Shown here one piece after another: positions 1 to 12,033 of a DNA stretch of 64,000 bases (position 1 is the stretch's first letter; the number at the start of each line of letters is the position of its first letter). The position numbers were made by a program, and so were the translations under genes. The notes beneath the pieces are model-generated. The model ran no database searches. It was given only the letters and a program-made list of their open reading frames with translations, and was not told the DNA's origin. Origin of the DNA: Marinobacterium aestuarii (GTDB taxonomy: Bacteria; Pseudomonadota; Gammaproteobacteria; Pseudomonadales; Balneatricaceae); assembly GCF_001651805.1 (NCBI RefSeq), contig NZ_CP015839.1, positions 682,001-746,000 on the forward strand, written 5' to 3'.

Positions 1-49
1 TCAAGAATGATCTTCAAGTAACCGAATTGCAGAGCGGAAGCAGACGCGA

Positions 50-1006
50 ATGAACCCGAATTACCTCGAATTCGAACAGCCCATTGCTGAACTGGAAGCG
101 AAGATCGAAGAGCTGCGTCATGTCGGCGATGACAGCGACATCAACCTGTCGGAAGAGCTTGGCAAACTGAGGGAGAAGAGTCGCAATCTGACCGCGTCCA
201 TCTTCTCCAACCTGTCCGCCTGGCAGGTTTCGCAGCTGGCGCGTCATCCCAAGCGCCCTTATACCCTCGATTATGTCAGTCACCTTTTCGACGACTTCGA
301 TGAAATTCACGGCGACCGGCATTTTTCCGATGACGCCGCCATCGTCGGTGGTATCGCCCGGCTGGACGGCAAACCCGTGGTCGTGATCGGTCACCAGAAG
401 GGCCGCGAGACCAAGGAAAAGATTCGTCGCAACTTCGGCATGCCGCGTCCGGAAGGTTACCGCAAGGCGCTGCGCATCATGGAGATGGGTGAGCGCTTCA
501 AGATGCCGGTGCTGACCTTTATCGACACCCCGGGTGCCTATCCCGGTATCGATGCCGAAGAGCGCGGTCAGTCCGAGGCCATCGCTTTCAACCTGGCGAA
601 GATGTCCTGCCTGAAAACGCCGATTATCTCCACCGTTGTGGGTGAAGGCGGCTCCGGCGGCGCCCTGGCGATCGGTGTCTGCGACAAGCTGCTGATGCTG
701 CAGTACTCCACTTACTCGGTTATTTCCCCGGAGGGCTGTGCGTCCATCCTGTGGAAAAGCGCCGAGCGCGCGGCCGATGCGGCCAAGGCCATGGGGATTA
801 CCTCCGGCCGTCTGCATGAGCTGGGCCTGGTGGATCATGTGGTCAGCGAGCCGCTGGGCGGCGCGCACCGTGATCCGGCCCTGACGGCAGCGAATCTGAA
901 GCTGGAGCTGCTGACGGCTCTGGAAAAATTTGAAGCCCTGCCGATCGAAGAGCTGCTGGAGCGTCGCTACGAGCGCCTGATGTCCTATGGTCTTAGCCGC
1001 GACTGA
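50..1006 (+). CDS. accA: Acetyl-CoA carboxylase carboxyltransferase subunit alpha
   Basis: AccA forms the alpha half of the carboxyltransferase of acetyl-CoA carboxylase. With AccD it moves the carboxyl group from biotin on AccB to acetyl-CoA, giving malonyl-CoA, the first step of fatty acid synthesis in the cytoplasm. The 318-residue product has the family's usual length (about 319). The crotonase-type oxyanion region [12 protein letters not shown] lies at residues 198-209, and a charged helical N-terminal segment (about 1-50) precedes the catalytic core. The ATG at position 50 is the only sensible start. In many gammaproteobacteria accA follows dnaE; the 49 bases before it are too short to show what is upstream. 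tilS follows after 19 bases on the same strand. Confidence 0.98.
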   Translation: MNPNYLEFEQPIAELEAKIEELRHVGDDSDINLSEELGKLREKSRNLTASIFSNLSAWQVSQLARHPKRPYTLDYVSHLFDDFDEIHGDRHFSDDAAIVGGIARLDGKPVVVIGHQKGRETKEKIRRNFGMPRPEGYRKALRIMEMGERFKMPVLTFIDTPGAYPGIDAEERGQSEAIAFNLAKMSCLKTPIISTVVGEGGSGGALAIGVCDKLLMLQYSTYSVISPEGCASILWKSAERAADAAKAMGITSGRLHELGLVDHVVSEPLGGAHRDPALTAANLKLELLTALEKFEALPIEELLERRYERLMSYGLSRD

Positions 1007-1025
1007 TTGTCTCTGAGGCGCGCTG

Positions 1026-2363
1026 ATGCCAGCTGATGGGTTGCTGCAGACGTTTGAGCGACAACTGGCTGAGCAGCATCATGTCCGGCGCTGGCTGATC
1101 GCCTACAGTGGCGGTCTGGATTCCCGGGTGCTGGTCGAGCTGGCCGCCCGGGTGCTGGACCCATCCCGCATCCTGTTGCTCCACGTCAATCATCACCTGC
1201 AATCAGAGTCCGATGCCTGGGCGGCGCACTGCGTGGCCCAGGCACAGGCGCTGGGGCTGGCGATTCGGGTGCTGAATGTAGCGCCTGCCTCGGCTTCAGA
1301 GGCGGATGCACGCGACGCCCGGTACCATGCATTCGCGCGGGAACTTCGACCGGGCGACCTGCTGCTGCAGGGGCATCACAGTGATGATCAGGCTGAAACG
1401 TTGCTGCTGCGCCTTATTCGTGGTGCCGGCCCCAAGGGTCTGGCGGGCATGCCACGTCAACGAGCCATTGGCGAGGCGCAACTGCTGCGCCCGCTGCTGG
1501 ATGTGAGGCGTGCGGAACTCGAGCGCTGGGCTCGACAGCACTGTTTAAGCTGGGTGGACGATCCGTCCAACAGTGCGATCGATTATGACCGCAATTTTAT
1601 CCGCCACCGTGTTATGGCGCCGCTGATCGAACGCTGGCCAGGCGTGCAGGCGCGCATGGGCTTGAGTGCGGGGCTGCTGGATGAAAGTGCCGAGCTGCTG
1701 AAGGAGCTGGCGCGGGACGATCTAGAGGCCTGTCGGGGGCCGCAGGGCGGCTTGACAGGCGCCGCGCTGAGCGCCCTGTCGTTACCGCGCCAGCGTAACC
1801 TGCTGCGCCACTGGCTGACCGCCGCTAGCGGGGTCATTGTCAATGGGCCGCTGCTGGCACGCATCGAGCAGGACGTGCTGCGGGCCGGACAGGATCGGCA
1901 GCCGCAACTGCGGATCGGTGCATACAGTCTGCGGCGTTATCGCGGTGACCTCTTCCTGCTGGCGCAGCCCCAGGCCGCCAGCGCTGAGATGCTGGCACAG
2001 ATCAGGCTTGCACCGGGTGATATAGCATTGCAGCACGGGCGCCTGTCGATTGTCGCGACGCGGGCTGAAGACCATTCCATCCTGGTGCACAGGGAGCAGC
2101 AGAAGCTTGTTCTGCGTACGCTGGAGCAGGTGACTGTGCGCTACAGGCGTGAGGGTGAGCGTTGTCGACCCGCGGGGCGCAGTGGCTCTCATCCGCTTAA
2201 AAAACTGTTTCAGGAGTACGGGGTGCTACCCTGGCTGCGCGATACATGGCCTCTGTTTGTGTGTGGTGACGAGATTGTCGCCGTGCCGGGACTCTGGGTC
2301 TGTGAAGGCTGGCAGGCCGAGTGCGGTAATCAGGGCTATAGTGCTGGCTGGCATCCCGCTTAG
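1026..2363 (+). CDS. tilS: tRNA(Ile)-lysidine synthase
   Basis: TilS uses ATP and lysine to convert the wobble cytidine of the CAU-anticodon isoleucine tRNA to lysidine, so that it reads AUA as isoleucine. It is a cytoplasmic and normally essential enzyme. The PP-loop ATP pyrophosphatase motif SGGLDS is at residues 28-33 of 445. The central domain contains a DDPSN stretch typical of TilS, and the C-terminal tRNA-binding domain carries a KKLFQEYG-type element. Length fits gammaproteobacterial TilS (430-450). It follows accA by 19 bases, probably in one transcript; a predicted promoter for pyrG lies downstream of its stop. Confidence 0.96.
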   Translation: MPADGLLQTFERQLAEQHHVRRWLIAYSGGLDSRVLVELAARVLDPSRILLLHVNHHLQSESDAWAAHCVAQAQALGLAIRVLNVAPASASEADARDARYHAFARELRPGDLLLQGHHSDDQAETLLLRLIRGAGPKGLAGMPRQRAIGEAQLLRPLLDVRRAELERWARQHCLSWVDDPSNSAIDYDRNFIRHRVMAPLIERWPGVQARMGLSAGLLDESAELLKELARDDLEACRGPQGGLTGAALSALSLPRQRNLLRHWLTAASGVIVNGPLLARIEQDVLRAGQDRQPQLRIGAYSLRRYRGDLFLLAQPQAASAEMLAQIRLAPGDIALQHGRLSIVATRAEDHSILVHREQQKLVLRTLEQVTVRYRREGERCRPAGRSGSHPLKKLFQEYGVLPWLRDTWPLFVCGDEIVAVPGLWVCEGWQAECGNQGYSAGWHPA

Positions 2364-2485
2364 GCGCCAGCCTTGTGCGGCGAGTCGGCGCAAGCATGTT
2401 TGGGCATGGCGTGATCTGGGGTAGCGTGTTTGGGATAAAAGTTTCGGCACCTGGGAGGCACGTGACCTGTGTCTGGCTGTAGTAG

Positions 2486-4219
<1,734 letters not shown>

Positions 4220-4241
4220 CGGTTTTCAGAATACATAATAA

Positions 4242-5555
<1,314 letters not shown>

Positions 5556-5604
5556 GCCGGCTTTGCCGCAGGCGTATCTCTTAAGGGGGCGCTTGCAGAT
5601 AGGA

Positions 5605-5641
5605 CGCCCCGTTACCGCTTAGGGTAACGGGGCGTTTTTTT
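5605..5641 (+). terminator. Rho-independent terminator after eno
   Basis: A perfect 12-bp stem (CGCCCCGTTACC at 5605-5616 with its complement at 5623-5634), a six-base loop and a run of seven T residues. It sits 49 bases after the eno stop. The rest of the gap up to ftsB (5642-5835) shows no gene that I can support. Confidence 0.95.
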
Positions 5642-5835
5642 CCATAGGCTGAATTCGAGTTGTTCGCAACTCCCTGTCCCTGCACCTAGCCCCCGTATTT
5701 CTATCAGGGGCCTTTGCCCGACCTCTGGGAGCGCAGGGCAAGAAGGGCGGGACTGCGGCATCGAGTGTGTTACATTCACCCATTAAATGTCATCTTTTCT
5801 ATCCGGCTCAGGTCGGGATCTCGCTGGAGTGCATC

Positions 5836-6129
5836 TTGTTTCGTTGGCTCATAACCCTCCTGGTGGTACTGGTGCTTGCACTGCAGTACCGTCTCTGGTT
5901 TGGCGAGGCGAATCTGCGGGAGGTGCTGGCGCTGCGCCAGGCCATCAGCACGCAGCAGCAGGATAACGAAAAACTGCTGGAGCGTAATCGTCAGCTGGAG
6001 GCAGAAGTACAGGACCTGAAGAAGGGCCTGGCCGCGCTGGAAGAACGTGCCCGCAGTGAGATGGGCATGATTCGCGAGGATGAAACCTTTATTCAGTTGA
6101 TTGAACCCCGTAGCGGATCCGCTCAATGA
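5836..6129 (+). CDS. ftsB: Cell division protein FtsB
   Basis: FtsB is a small bitopic inner-membrane protein that joins FtsL and FtsQ in the divisome and helps activate septal peptidoglycan synthesis. From a TTG start at 5836, preceded by GGAG at 5826-5829, the product is 97 residues. It has one membrane helix at about residues 3-20 (RWLITLLVVLVLALQY), then a coiled coil rich in Gln, Glu and Lys (about 28-72), then a short acidic tail. A longer reading from 5767 adds 23 residues that do not look like FtsB. In most gammaproteobacteria ispD and ispF come next; here the stop codon overlaps the truD start (ATGA). Confidence 0.92.
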   Translation: MFRWLITLLVVLVLALQYRLWFGEANLREVLALRQAISTQQQDNEKLLERNRQLEAEVQDLKKGLAALEERARSEMGMIREDETFIQLIEPRSGSAQ

Positions 6130-7196
6130 CCCCTGATAATTTGCAGTTCCCCACCGATTTTCGCTGGCTCAATGGTGAGCCCACAGTGAGCGCCGAGATA
6201 CGGCATGAAAATGCCGATTTTCAGGTTTTCGAACAGCTCGGGTTTGAGCCCGAGGGCGAAGGCGAGCACGTTTTCCTGTATATCCGCAAGAATGGCGAAA
6301 ACACCGACTGGGTTGCTCGCCAGCTGGCGGGTTTCTGCCAGGTGTCACCGCGCGAAGTCAGTTATTCCGGCAAGAAAGATCGCCACGCCATTACCGAACA
6401 ATGGTTCTGCATTCGCCTGGGTGTGCACCGCAACATGACCTGGAGTCTGTTTGGCGGTGACAGCGTTGAAGTACTCAAGGCTGTGCGTCATCCGCGCAAG
6501 CTTCGACTGGGTGTGCACCGCAGCAATCGCTTTCGTCTACGGCTCACTGAAGTCAGCGATATGAATGCTCTGGAGCAGCGTTTTGCACAGCTTGCCGAGG
6601 GTGTGCCGAACTACTTCGGTGAGCAGCGTTTTGGTTTCGGGTTTGGCAATATTCAGAAGGGTGTTGCCCTCATTCGCGGTGAGCTGAAGGAGCGCCAGCG
6701 CCACAAAAAAGGTCTGTACCTGTCGGCGGTGCGCTCCTGGCTGTTCAACCATTTGCTGAGTCAGCGTATTGCACAGGGTCGCTGGGCGAGCATTATGCCC
6801 GGCGATGTGCTGATGCTGGATGGTACTAACAGCTGCTTCGCAGCCGAGGCTGAGCTGGATGATCTTGCGTTGCGCCTGGCCGGCGCCGATCTGGATCTGA
6901 CCGGCCCCATGCCGGGCCTGGCCGGGCGTTTGCTTGGCGGTGAGGCGGCGCTCTGGGAAACTGAAACCCTGGCTGCATGGCAGTCCCTGATCGATGATTT
7001 GACCCAGCTGGGGTTGCGCTCGGAACGTCGCAGTCTGCGGCTGCGGCCACAGGGACTTGCGATGCAACGCGAATCTGACCGACAATGCTGGCTTGAATTC
7101 GAGCTTCCGGCGGGTGCTTTTGCCACCAGCGTGCTACGGGAGCTGTGCCATTTTCGTGTATCGCGCCCCGCGACAGGCCAGAGCACTGATGATTAA
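6126..7196 (+). CDS. truD: tRNA pseudouridine(13) synthase
   Basis: TruD converts uridine 13 of glutamate tRNA to pseudouridine. The catalytic Asp85 is in the motif SGKKDRHA (residues 81-88), matching Asp80 of the E. coli enzyme. The sequence [11 protein letters not shown] near the middle belongs to the TruD core, and the 356-residue length is normal. It overlaps ftsB by four bases and surE by eight, so the three are translationally coupled. The synteny truD-surE-pcm-nlpD-rpoS is conserved; only the ispDF pair that usually precedes truD is missing. Confidence 0.96.
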   Translation: MTPDNLQFPTDFRWLNGEPTVSAEIRHENADFQVFEQLGFEPEGEGEHVFLYIRKNGENTDWVARQLAGFCQVSPREVSYSGKKDRHAITEQWFCIRLGVHRNMTWSLFGGDSVEVLKAVRHPRKLRLGVHRSNRFRLRLTEVSDMNALEQRFAQLAEGVPNYFGEQRFGFGFGNIQKGVALIRGELKERQRHKKGLYLSAVRSWLFNHLLSQRIAQGRWASIMPGDVLMLDGTNSCFAAEAELDDLALRLAGADLDLTGPMPGLAGRLLGGEAALWETETLAAWQSLIDDLTQLGLRSERRSLRLRPQGLAMQRESDRQCWLEFELPAGAFATSVLRELCHFRVSRPATGQSTDD

Positions 7197-7941
7197 AGTA
7201 CTGATTTCCAATGATGATGGCGTTTATGCGCCAGGCCTGGCCGCACTGGCCGAGGCCCTTGCCAAGGTAGCCGAGATTCAGGTGATAGCGCCGGATCGCA
7301 ATCGCAGCGGCGCCAGCAACTCGCTGACCCTTGATCGCCCGCTCGAGGCCCACCACCACCACAACGGCTTTATCAGCCTGAACGGTACGCCGACCGATTG
7401 TGTGCATATGGGCGTGTGTGGGATTTTCGGCATGGTGCCGGACCTTGTGGTATCCGGTATCAATGCCGGCTCCAACCTCGGCGATGACGTACTCTATTCG
7501 GGTACAGTGGCGGCGGCCACTGAGGGGCGCTCGATGTCGCTGCCGCCCATAGCGGTATCTCTGGCCGGTCATCAGCCTGAGCACTACGCCACAGCGGCGG
7601 AAGTGGTGGCGAATCTGGTGCGCGATATCGACAGTCTGAAACTGGCGCCGCGCACGGTACTGAACGTCAACGTGCCGGATGTGCCTATGAGCGAGATCAA
7701 GGGCGTGCATGTGACGCGCCTGGGTCATCGTGAAATGGCCAGCGGCCCGGTGGCATCGGTGGATCCGCGCGGTTGTACGCGCTATTGGGTCGCCGGTGCA
7801 GGTAAGGTGGCGGATCGCGAGCCTGGAACGGACTTCTATGCTGTGGAGCAGGGGTTTGTGTCCATCACGCCGATACAGATCGACATGACCCAGTACGTCG
7901 GCATGGACAGTCTGGCAGCCTGGTTAGAGGAGCCGCAGTGA
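7189..7941 (+). CDS. surE: 5'/3'-nucleotidase SurE
   Basis: SurE is a metal-dependent phosphatase that removes phosphate from nucleoside monophosphates and short polyphosphates and aids survival under stress. The product of 250 residues begins [11 protein letters not shown]; Asp9 and Asp10 are the expected metal ligands, with a Ser in RNRSGASNS (about residue 40) and an Asn in [12 protein letters not shown]. The frame is open for 44 more codons inside truD, but ATG 7189 gives the conserved N-terminus. It overlaps truD by eight bases and pcm by four (GTGA). Confidence 0.97.
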   Translation: MIKVLISNDDGVYAPGLAALAEALAKVAEIQVIAPDRNRSGASNSLTLDRPLEAHHHHNGFISLNGTPTDCVHMGVCGIFGMVPDLVVSGINAGSNLGDDVLYSGTVAAATEGRSMSLPPIAVSLAGHQPEHYATAAEVVANLVRDIDSLKLAPRTVLNVNVPDVPMSEIKGVHVTRLGHREMASGPVASVDPRGCTRYWVAGAGKVADREPGTDFYAVEQGFVSITPIQIDMTQYVGMDSLAAWLEEPQ

Positions 7942-8606
7942 GTGATGTAAACCTGCAGGGTATAGGCATGACCTCCAGGCGCACCCGTGAGCGCCTGATC
8001 CAGCGCCTGCGCGAGCAGGGCATCGCCAGCGAGGCGGTGCTGGATGTGATTCGGGATACGCCGCGGCATATTTTCATCGATGAAGCTCTGGCGCACCGTG
8101 CCTATGAAGATACGGCGCTGCCCATTGGTTTTAACCAGACCATTTCCCAGCCCTATATAGTGGCGCGCATGACCGAGCTGCTGCTTGAGGACGGCCCCTG
8201 CGAGAAGGTGCTGGAAATCGGGACCGGGTCTGGCTACCAGACCGCTGTGCTGGCGCCGCTGGTGGGGCATGTATACAGCCTTGAGCGTATTCGGCCGCTG
8301 CAGGAAAAAGCGCGTAAACGCATGAGTCTGCTGAAGCTGCACAATGCCAAGTTGCGGCACAGTGACGGTGGCATGGGCTGGCCTGCCCAAGCGCCCTTTG
8401 ATGGCATTCTGGTGACGGCGGCCCCGGAAGTAGTCCCTGAAGAGTTGCTGATGCAGCTGGCTATCGGTGGGCGTCTGGTCATACCCGTGGGTGGCAGTGG
8501 CGGGCAAAAGCTCAAGCGTATTCGGCGTACCGGCGAGAATCAGTTCGATACTCAGGAATTGCTGGCGGTAAAGTTCGTACCCCTGGTAAGTGGCACTATT
8601 CGTTAA
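7938..8606 (+). CDS. pcm: Protein-L-isoaspartate O-methyltransferase
   Basis: Pcm uses S-adenosylmethionine to methylate isoaspartyl residues in aged proteins, starting their repair. The SAM-binding motif [16 protein letters not shown] is in the middle of the 222-residue product, preceded by the family sequence [17 protein letters not shown] chose the GTG at 7938 because it overlaps the surE stop; an ATG at 7968 gives the N-terminus [10 protein letters not shown], close to the E. coli start, and is a real alternative (212 residues). It is co-transcribed with surE. Confidence 0.95.
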   Translation: MSDVNLQGIGMTSRRTRERLIQRLREQGIASEAVLDVIRDTPRHIFIDEALAHRAYEDTALPIGFNQTISQPYIVARMTELLLEDGPCEKVLEIGTGSGYQTAVLAPLVGHVYSLERIRPLQEKARKRMSLLKLHNAKLRHSDGGMGWPAQAPFDGILVTAAPEVVPEELLMQLAIGGRLVIPVGGSGGQKLKRIRRTGENQFDTQELLAVKFVPLVSGTIR

Positions 8607-8616
8607 GGAATCAAGC

Positions 8617-9558
8617 ATGAAGCAGTCGCGTAATGGGTTTCAATACCTGTTGCTGGCCGTAAAGGGAATGTTGATGGGGGCGGCCGATGCCGTTCCGGGT
8701 GTATCCGGTGGGACCATCGCCTTCATTAGCGGTATTTACGAAGAACTTATCCACTCACTGCGCAGTTTCGATATAGCCGCGCTACGGCTGCTGTTTACCC
8801 GGGGGCCGGCCGCGGCCTGGCAGCACGTGAACGGCACCTTTTTGCTGGTGCTGTTCAGTGGTATTTTGCTGAGCCTGCTGAGCCTGTCGCGGCTGGTGCT
8901 GTTTCTGCTTGATACCCATGCGCCGCTGCTGTGGTCGTTTTTCTTTGGCCTGATAGTCGCTTCGATGTGGAGTCTGTGCCGCGCGGTGCCCAGGTGGCAC
9001 AGCAGCCTGCTGGTGTCTTTTGCCACCGGCGCCGTGGTGGCCTATGCCGTGACCCAGATCACGCCCTCGGCACTGGAAGCCACGCCGCTGTTTGTGTTTT
9101 TCAGTGGCATGATTGCCATCTGCGCCATGATTCTGCCGGGTATCTCCGGCAGTTTCATTCTGTTGTTGCTGGGCATGTATACGCCCATCATGCAGGCCAT
9201 CCTGGGACTGCAGTTTCTGACGCTGGGGCTTTTTGGCGCCGGCTGTGCCGTCGGGTTGCTGGCGTTCTCCCGGGTGCTGGACTGGGCCTTTTCCCATCAC
9301 CGCACTACTACGCTGGCGCTGCTGGGAGGCTTTATGCTGGGTTCCCTGGGCAAGGTATGGCCCTGGAAGTACACCACCGCCTACGCCATTAACCGTCACG
9401 GTGGTGAAGTGCCGCTGGTGCAGGAAAATGTGATGCCGGGAAGCTTTGAAATGCTGACAGGGCAGGATCCAGGGCTGAGTGCAGCGCTTGGCCTGATGCT
9501 TCTCGGCGTGGTGCTGGTACTGTTGATGGACCGGATTGGCCGGGCGAACCGACCATGA
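8617..9558 (+). CDS. DUF368 membrane protein, probable polyprenyl-phosphate translocase (PopT type)
   Basis: The 313-residue protein has about eight hydrophobic segments and the family hallmark DAVPGVSGGTIAFISGIYEEL near the N-terminus, with a second related half carrying MILPGISGSFILLLLGMY. DUF368 proteins have been shown in other bacteria to return undecaprenyl phosphate across the membrane (PopT), so recycling of the cell-wall lipid carrier is the likely role; that is inference from the family. ATG 8617 has AAGGA at 8605-8609. It overlaps nothing but lies 10 bases after pcm and 17 bases before nlpD, an unusual place, so it is probably in the same operon. Confidence 0.85.
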   Translation: MKQSRNGFQYLLLAVKGMLMGAADAVPGVSGGTIAFISGIYEELIHSLRSFDIAALRLLFTRGPAAAWQHVNGTFLLVLFSGILLSLLSLSRLVLFLLDTHAPLLWSFFFGLIVASMWSLCRAVPRWHSSLLVSFATGAVVAYAVTQITPSALEATPLFVFFSGMIAICAMILPGISGSFILLLLGMYTPIMQAILGLQFLTLGLFGAGCAVGLLAFSRVLDWAFSHHRTTTLALLGGFMLGSLGKVWPWKYTTAYAINRHGGEVPLVQENVMPGSFEMLTGQDPGLSAALGLMLLGVVLVLLMDRIGRANRP

Positions 9559-9575
9559 CACACTAGGGGCTTGCA

Positions 9576-10448
9576 GTGACGCAGGGAATGGGAAAGTGCG
9601 TTCTTGTTCTGATTGTCATCTTCGGGCTTGCGGCCTGTAGCGGCGGCTATGCGCCTGTGGCAGAGCGCTCCATCAATAGCAAGACTAGCAACAGCAACAG
9701 TCGCCCGTTACCTGAATCCGGCTCTTACAGGGTCCGCAAGGGCGATACCCTCTATTCCATCGCCTGGCGTTACAGCCTGGATTATCGCGCCCTGGCCCGC
9801 CTCAATAATATAGACTCGCGCTACCTCATCTATGTAGGTCAGACGCTGCGTCTGCAGTCTGTACAACCCACTGTCACCAAAACATCACCGGTCGGCGCTA
9901 GCCTGCCTCTAGTGGTGACGCCTCTTGGTGGCAGTGGCAGTGCCTATGCTAGCGACAGTGCGGGCAGTGGCGCCCCACAGGTGGGCTCCACTGGCAGCAA
10001 CACCGCCTCAGTGCCGGACAAGCCCCGTGCACCGGCTACCCTGGTGCGTGCACCCGCCAAGCCACAGGTTGTCCCTGCACAGAAACTGACGTGGCGCTGG
10101 CCCGCCGAAGGGCCCTTGCTGAACGGTTTTTCCAGTACCGCGACCAAGGGTATTAATATCGCCGGCAAGGCGGGTGATCCGGTGATTGCCGCGGGCCCTG
10201 GGCGGGTGGTTTACGCCGGTGACGGTCTGCGCGGTTACGGAATTCTGGTGATCATAAATCACAACCAGGAGTTCCTCAGTGCCTATGCGCATAACAGTCG
10301 CGTATTCGTCAAAGAAAATGATATGGTTAATGGCGGCGACAAAATAGCCGAAGTAGGTAGCAGCGGAGCTGCCAGGGATATGCTCCACTTTGAAATTAGA
10401 CGGGATGGACAACCCGTTGATCCGTTGCGGTACCTGCCCAAACGTTAG
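9576..10448 (+). CDS. nlpD: Lipoprotein NlpD, LysM and degenerate LytM domains
   Basis: NlpD is an outer-membrane lipoprotein that activates the amidase AmiC to split septal peptidoglycan. The 290-residue product has a lipoprotein signal with the lipobox LAAC (Cys21), a LysM domain with the sequence [14 protein letters not shown] at about residues 50-63 running on to about 92, a Ser/Gly/Pro-rich linker, and a C-terminal M23/LytM domain. The first zinc-ligand motif of active M23 enzymes (HxGxD) is replaced by KGINIAG, so the domain should be a regulator and not an enzyme. GTG start with AGGGG just upstream. rpoS follows after 47 bases; in E. coli the main rpoS promoter lies inside nlpD. Confidence 0.95.
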   Translation: MTQGMGKCVLVLIVIFGLAACSGGYAPVAERSINSKTSNSNSRPLPESGSYRVRKGDTLYSIAWRYSLDYRALARLNNIDSRYLIYVGQTLRLQSVQPTVTKTSPVGASLPLVVTPLGGSGSAYASDSAGSGAPQVGSTGSNTASVPDKPRAPATLVRAPAKPQVVPAQKLTWRWPAEGPLLNGFSSTATKGINIAGKAGDPVIAAGPGRVVYAGDGLRGYGILVIINHNQEFLSAYAHNSRVFVKENDMVNGGDKIAEVGSSGAARDMLHFEIRRDGQPVDPLRYLPKR

Positions 10449-10495
10449 AACATAATAAGAAACATCGATGCCTGTCTGGCAGTGGGGTTGGGTGT

Positions 10496-11530
10496 ATGGA
10501 AAACGTTAATAACAAGGATTATGACGTGCCTGAAGACGTTTTTGAACGCGGTTTTGAAAGCGACGATTCCAATGACGACGATGCAGATTCCAACGACACC
10601 GAAGTGTCGGCGGAGAGCAGAGACGAAAAGGAACCCGCATTTCTGAACAGTGGACGCGGGCGCGGTAGCCTCGCCCACAAGGATCTGATGAATGCCAAAT
10701 CGCTGGATGCGACGCAGCTTTATCTCAATGAAATCGGCTTCTCGCCATTACTGACGGCGGAGGAAGAGGTCTATTTCTCCCGTCTTGCGCTCAAGGGCTG
10801 CGAAAAATCCCGCAAGCGCATGATCGAGAGCAACCTGCGGCTGGTGGTTAAAATCGCCCGGCGCTATCTGAACCGTGGCCTGTCCCTGCTGGATCTGATT
10901 GAAGAGGGCAACCTGGGCCTGATCCGTGCGGTGGAGAAGTTCGACCCCGAGCGCGGTTTCCGGTTTTCGACCTATGCCACTTGGTGGATTCGCCAGACCA
11001 TCGAGCGCGCCATCATGAACCAGACGCGCACTATTCGTCTGCCCATCCATGTGGTCAAGGAACTCAATGTCTATCTGCGGGTGGCTCGAGAGCTGGCCCA
11101 GAAGCTGGACCATGAGCCCTCCGCCGAGGAAATTGCCGCCAAGGTCGACAAACCGGTGGAAACCGTGGAGCGGATGCTGGGCCTGAACGAGCGTATCAGC
11201 TCGGTGGATATCCCGGTAGGCAAGGACTACGACAAATCCTTGCTGGACACCATTCCTGATCAGGAAAATTGTGATCCGGCCAGTTTGCTGCAGAGCTCCA
11301 ATATCAGCGGCAACCTCGAGAAATGGCTCAATGCGCTGCCCGATAAGCATGCTGAAGTGCTGTCGCGACGTTTTGGTCTGCGTGGCTACGAGATGAGCAC
11401 GCTGGAAGAGGTGGGCAGTGAGATTGGCCTGACCCGCGAACGGGTAAGGCAAATTCAGGTTGAGGCGTTGCGCAAGCTGCGCGAGATCGTCGAGAAGAAC
11501 GGCCTGACCGGCGAAGACCTGCTGAAGTAA
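10496..11530 (+). CDS. rpoS: RNA polymerase sigma factor RpoS
   Basis: RpoS directs RNA polymerase to stationary-phase and general stress promoters. The 344-residue product has an acidic N-terminal extension (about 1-60), region 1.2/2 with the sequence [25 protein letters not shown] split over the core-binding helices, region 2.4 ([15 protein letters not shown]), region 3, and region 4 with the helix-turn-helix [21 protein letters not shown]. Length and the position after nlpD are diagnostic. A bidirectional terminator separates it from the convergent fdxA. Confidence 0.98.
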   Translation: MENVNNKDYDVPEDVFERGFESDDSNDDDADSNDTEVSAESRDEKEPAFLNSGRGRGSLAHKDLMNAKSLDATQLYLNEIGFSPLLTAEEEVYFSRLALKGCEKSRKRMIESNLRLVVKIARRYLNRGLSLLDLIEEGNLGLIRAVEKFDPERGFRFSTYATWWIRQTIERAIMNQTRTIRLPIHVVKELNVYLRVARELAQKLDHEPSAEEIAAKVDKPVETVERMLGLNERISSVDIPVGKDYDKSLLDTIPDQENCDPASLLQSSNISGNLEKWLNALPDKHAEVLSRRFGLRGYEMSTLEEVGSEIGLTRERVRQIQVEALRKLREIVEKNGLTGEDLLK

Positions 11531-11557
11531 GGTTCAAGGCGAAAAGTGCCGAGGCAT

Positions 11558-11597
11558 AAAAAACGGGAAATGGGTTCAATGCCATTTCCCGTTTTTT
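11558..11597. terminator. Bidirectional terminator between rpoS and fdxA
   Basis: A 16-bp perfect inverted repeat, A6 plus CGGGAAATGG (11558-11573) and its complement (11582-11597), with an eight-base loop. It gives a T run on both strands, serving the convergent rpoS and fdxA. Confidence 0.93.
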
Positions 11598-11624
11598 ACG
11601 TCTGAAATAAATGGCTAGAGGTCG

Positions 11625-11948
11625 TTAGCGCTCCAGCAGCTTGAGTTTGTCGGGCTTGCCGTTCCAGTCATCGGCATCCGCAGGTGCGGCCTTTTTCAGC
11701 GAAATATTGGGCCAGATCTCCGCCAGATCCGTATTAAGCTCCACATAGATTTGCTGCTCGTCGCTCAGGTCATCATCCTGAAAAATCGCATCGGCCGGGC
11801 ACTCCGGTTCGCAGAGGCCGCAGTCGATGCACTCGTCCGGGTGTATCACCAGAAAATTGGGCCCTTCATAAAAGCAGTCGACAGGGCATACCTCGACACA
11901 GTCGGTGTATTTGCACTTGATACAGTTCTCGGTTACGACAAAAGTCAT
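11625..11948 (-). CDS. fdxA: Seven-iron ferredoxin (3Fe-4S/4Fe-4S)
   Basis: A small cytoplasmic electron carrier, 107 residues, closely resembling ferredoxin I of Azotobacter. Nine Cys residues (9, 12, 17, 21, 25, 40, 43, 46, 50) are present. By family knowledge Cys9, 17 and 50 bind the 3Fe-4S cluster and Cys21, 40, 43 and 46 the 4Fe-4S cluster. The ATG at 11948 has a GGGAGG ribosome-binding site and begins the conserved MTFVVTENC; a longer reading adds 24 unlikely residues. The order rpoS-fdxA-mutS, with fdxA and mutS on the opposite strand, is the Pseudomonas order. Confidence 0.97.
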   Translation of the reverse strand: MTFVVTENCIKCKYTDCVEVCPVDCFYEGPNFLVIHPDECIDCGLCEPECPADAIFQDDDLSDEQQIYVELNTDLAEIWPNISLKKAAPADADDWNGKPDKLKLLER

Positions 11949-12033
11949 GCTTGGACCTCCCGTGGCAGATTGGCCTGATAGTGGCTGACAGTATAGATCA
12001 CCCCGTGCGCGCAATGGCACGGGGTGGCAAGGC

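Noticed and set aside
1-21. Possible last codons of an upstream gene (reading SRMIFK then stop)
   Set aside because: Six codons are not enough to show a gene; dnaE often precedes accA, but I cannot match this end to it.
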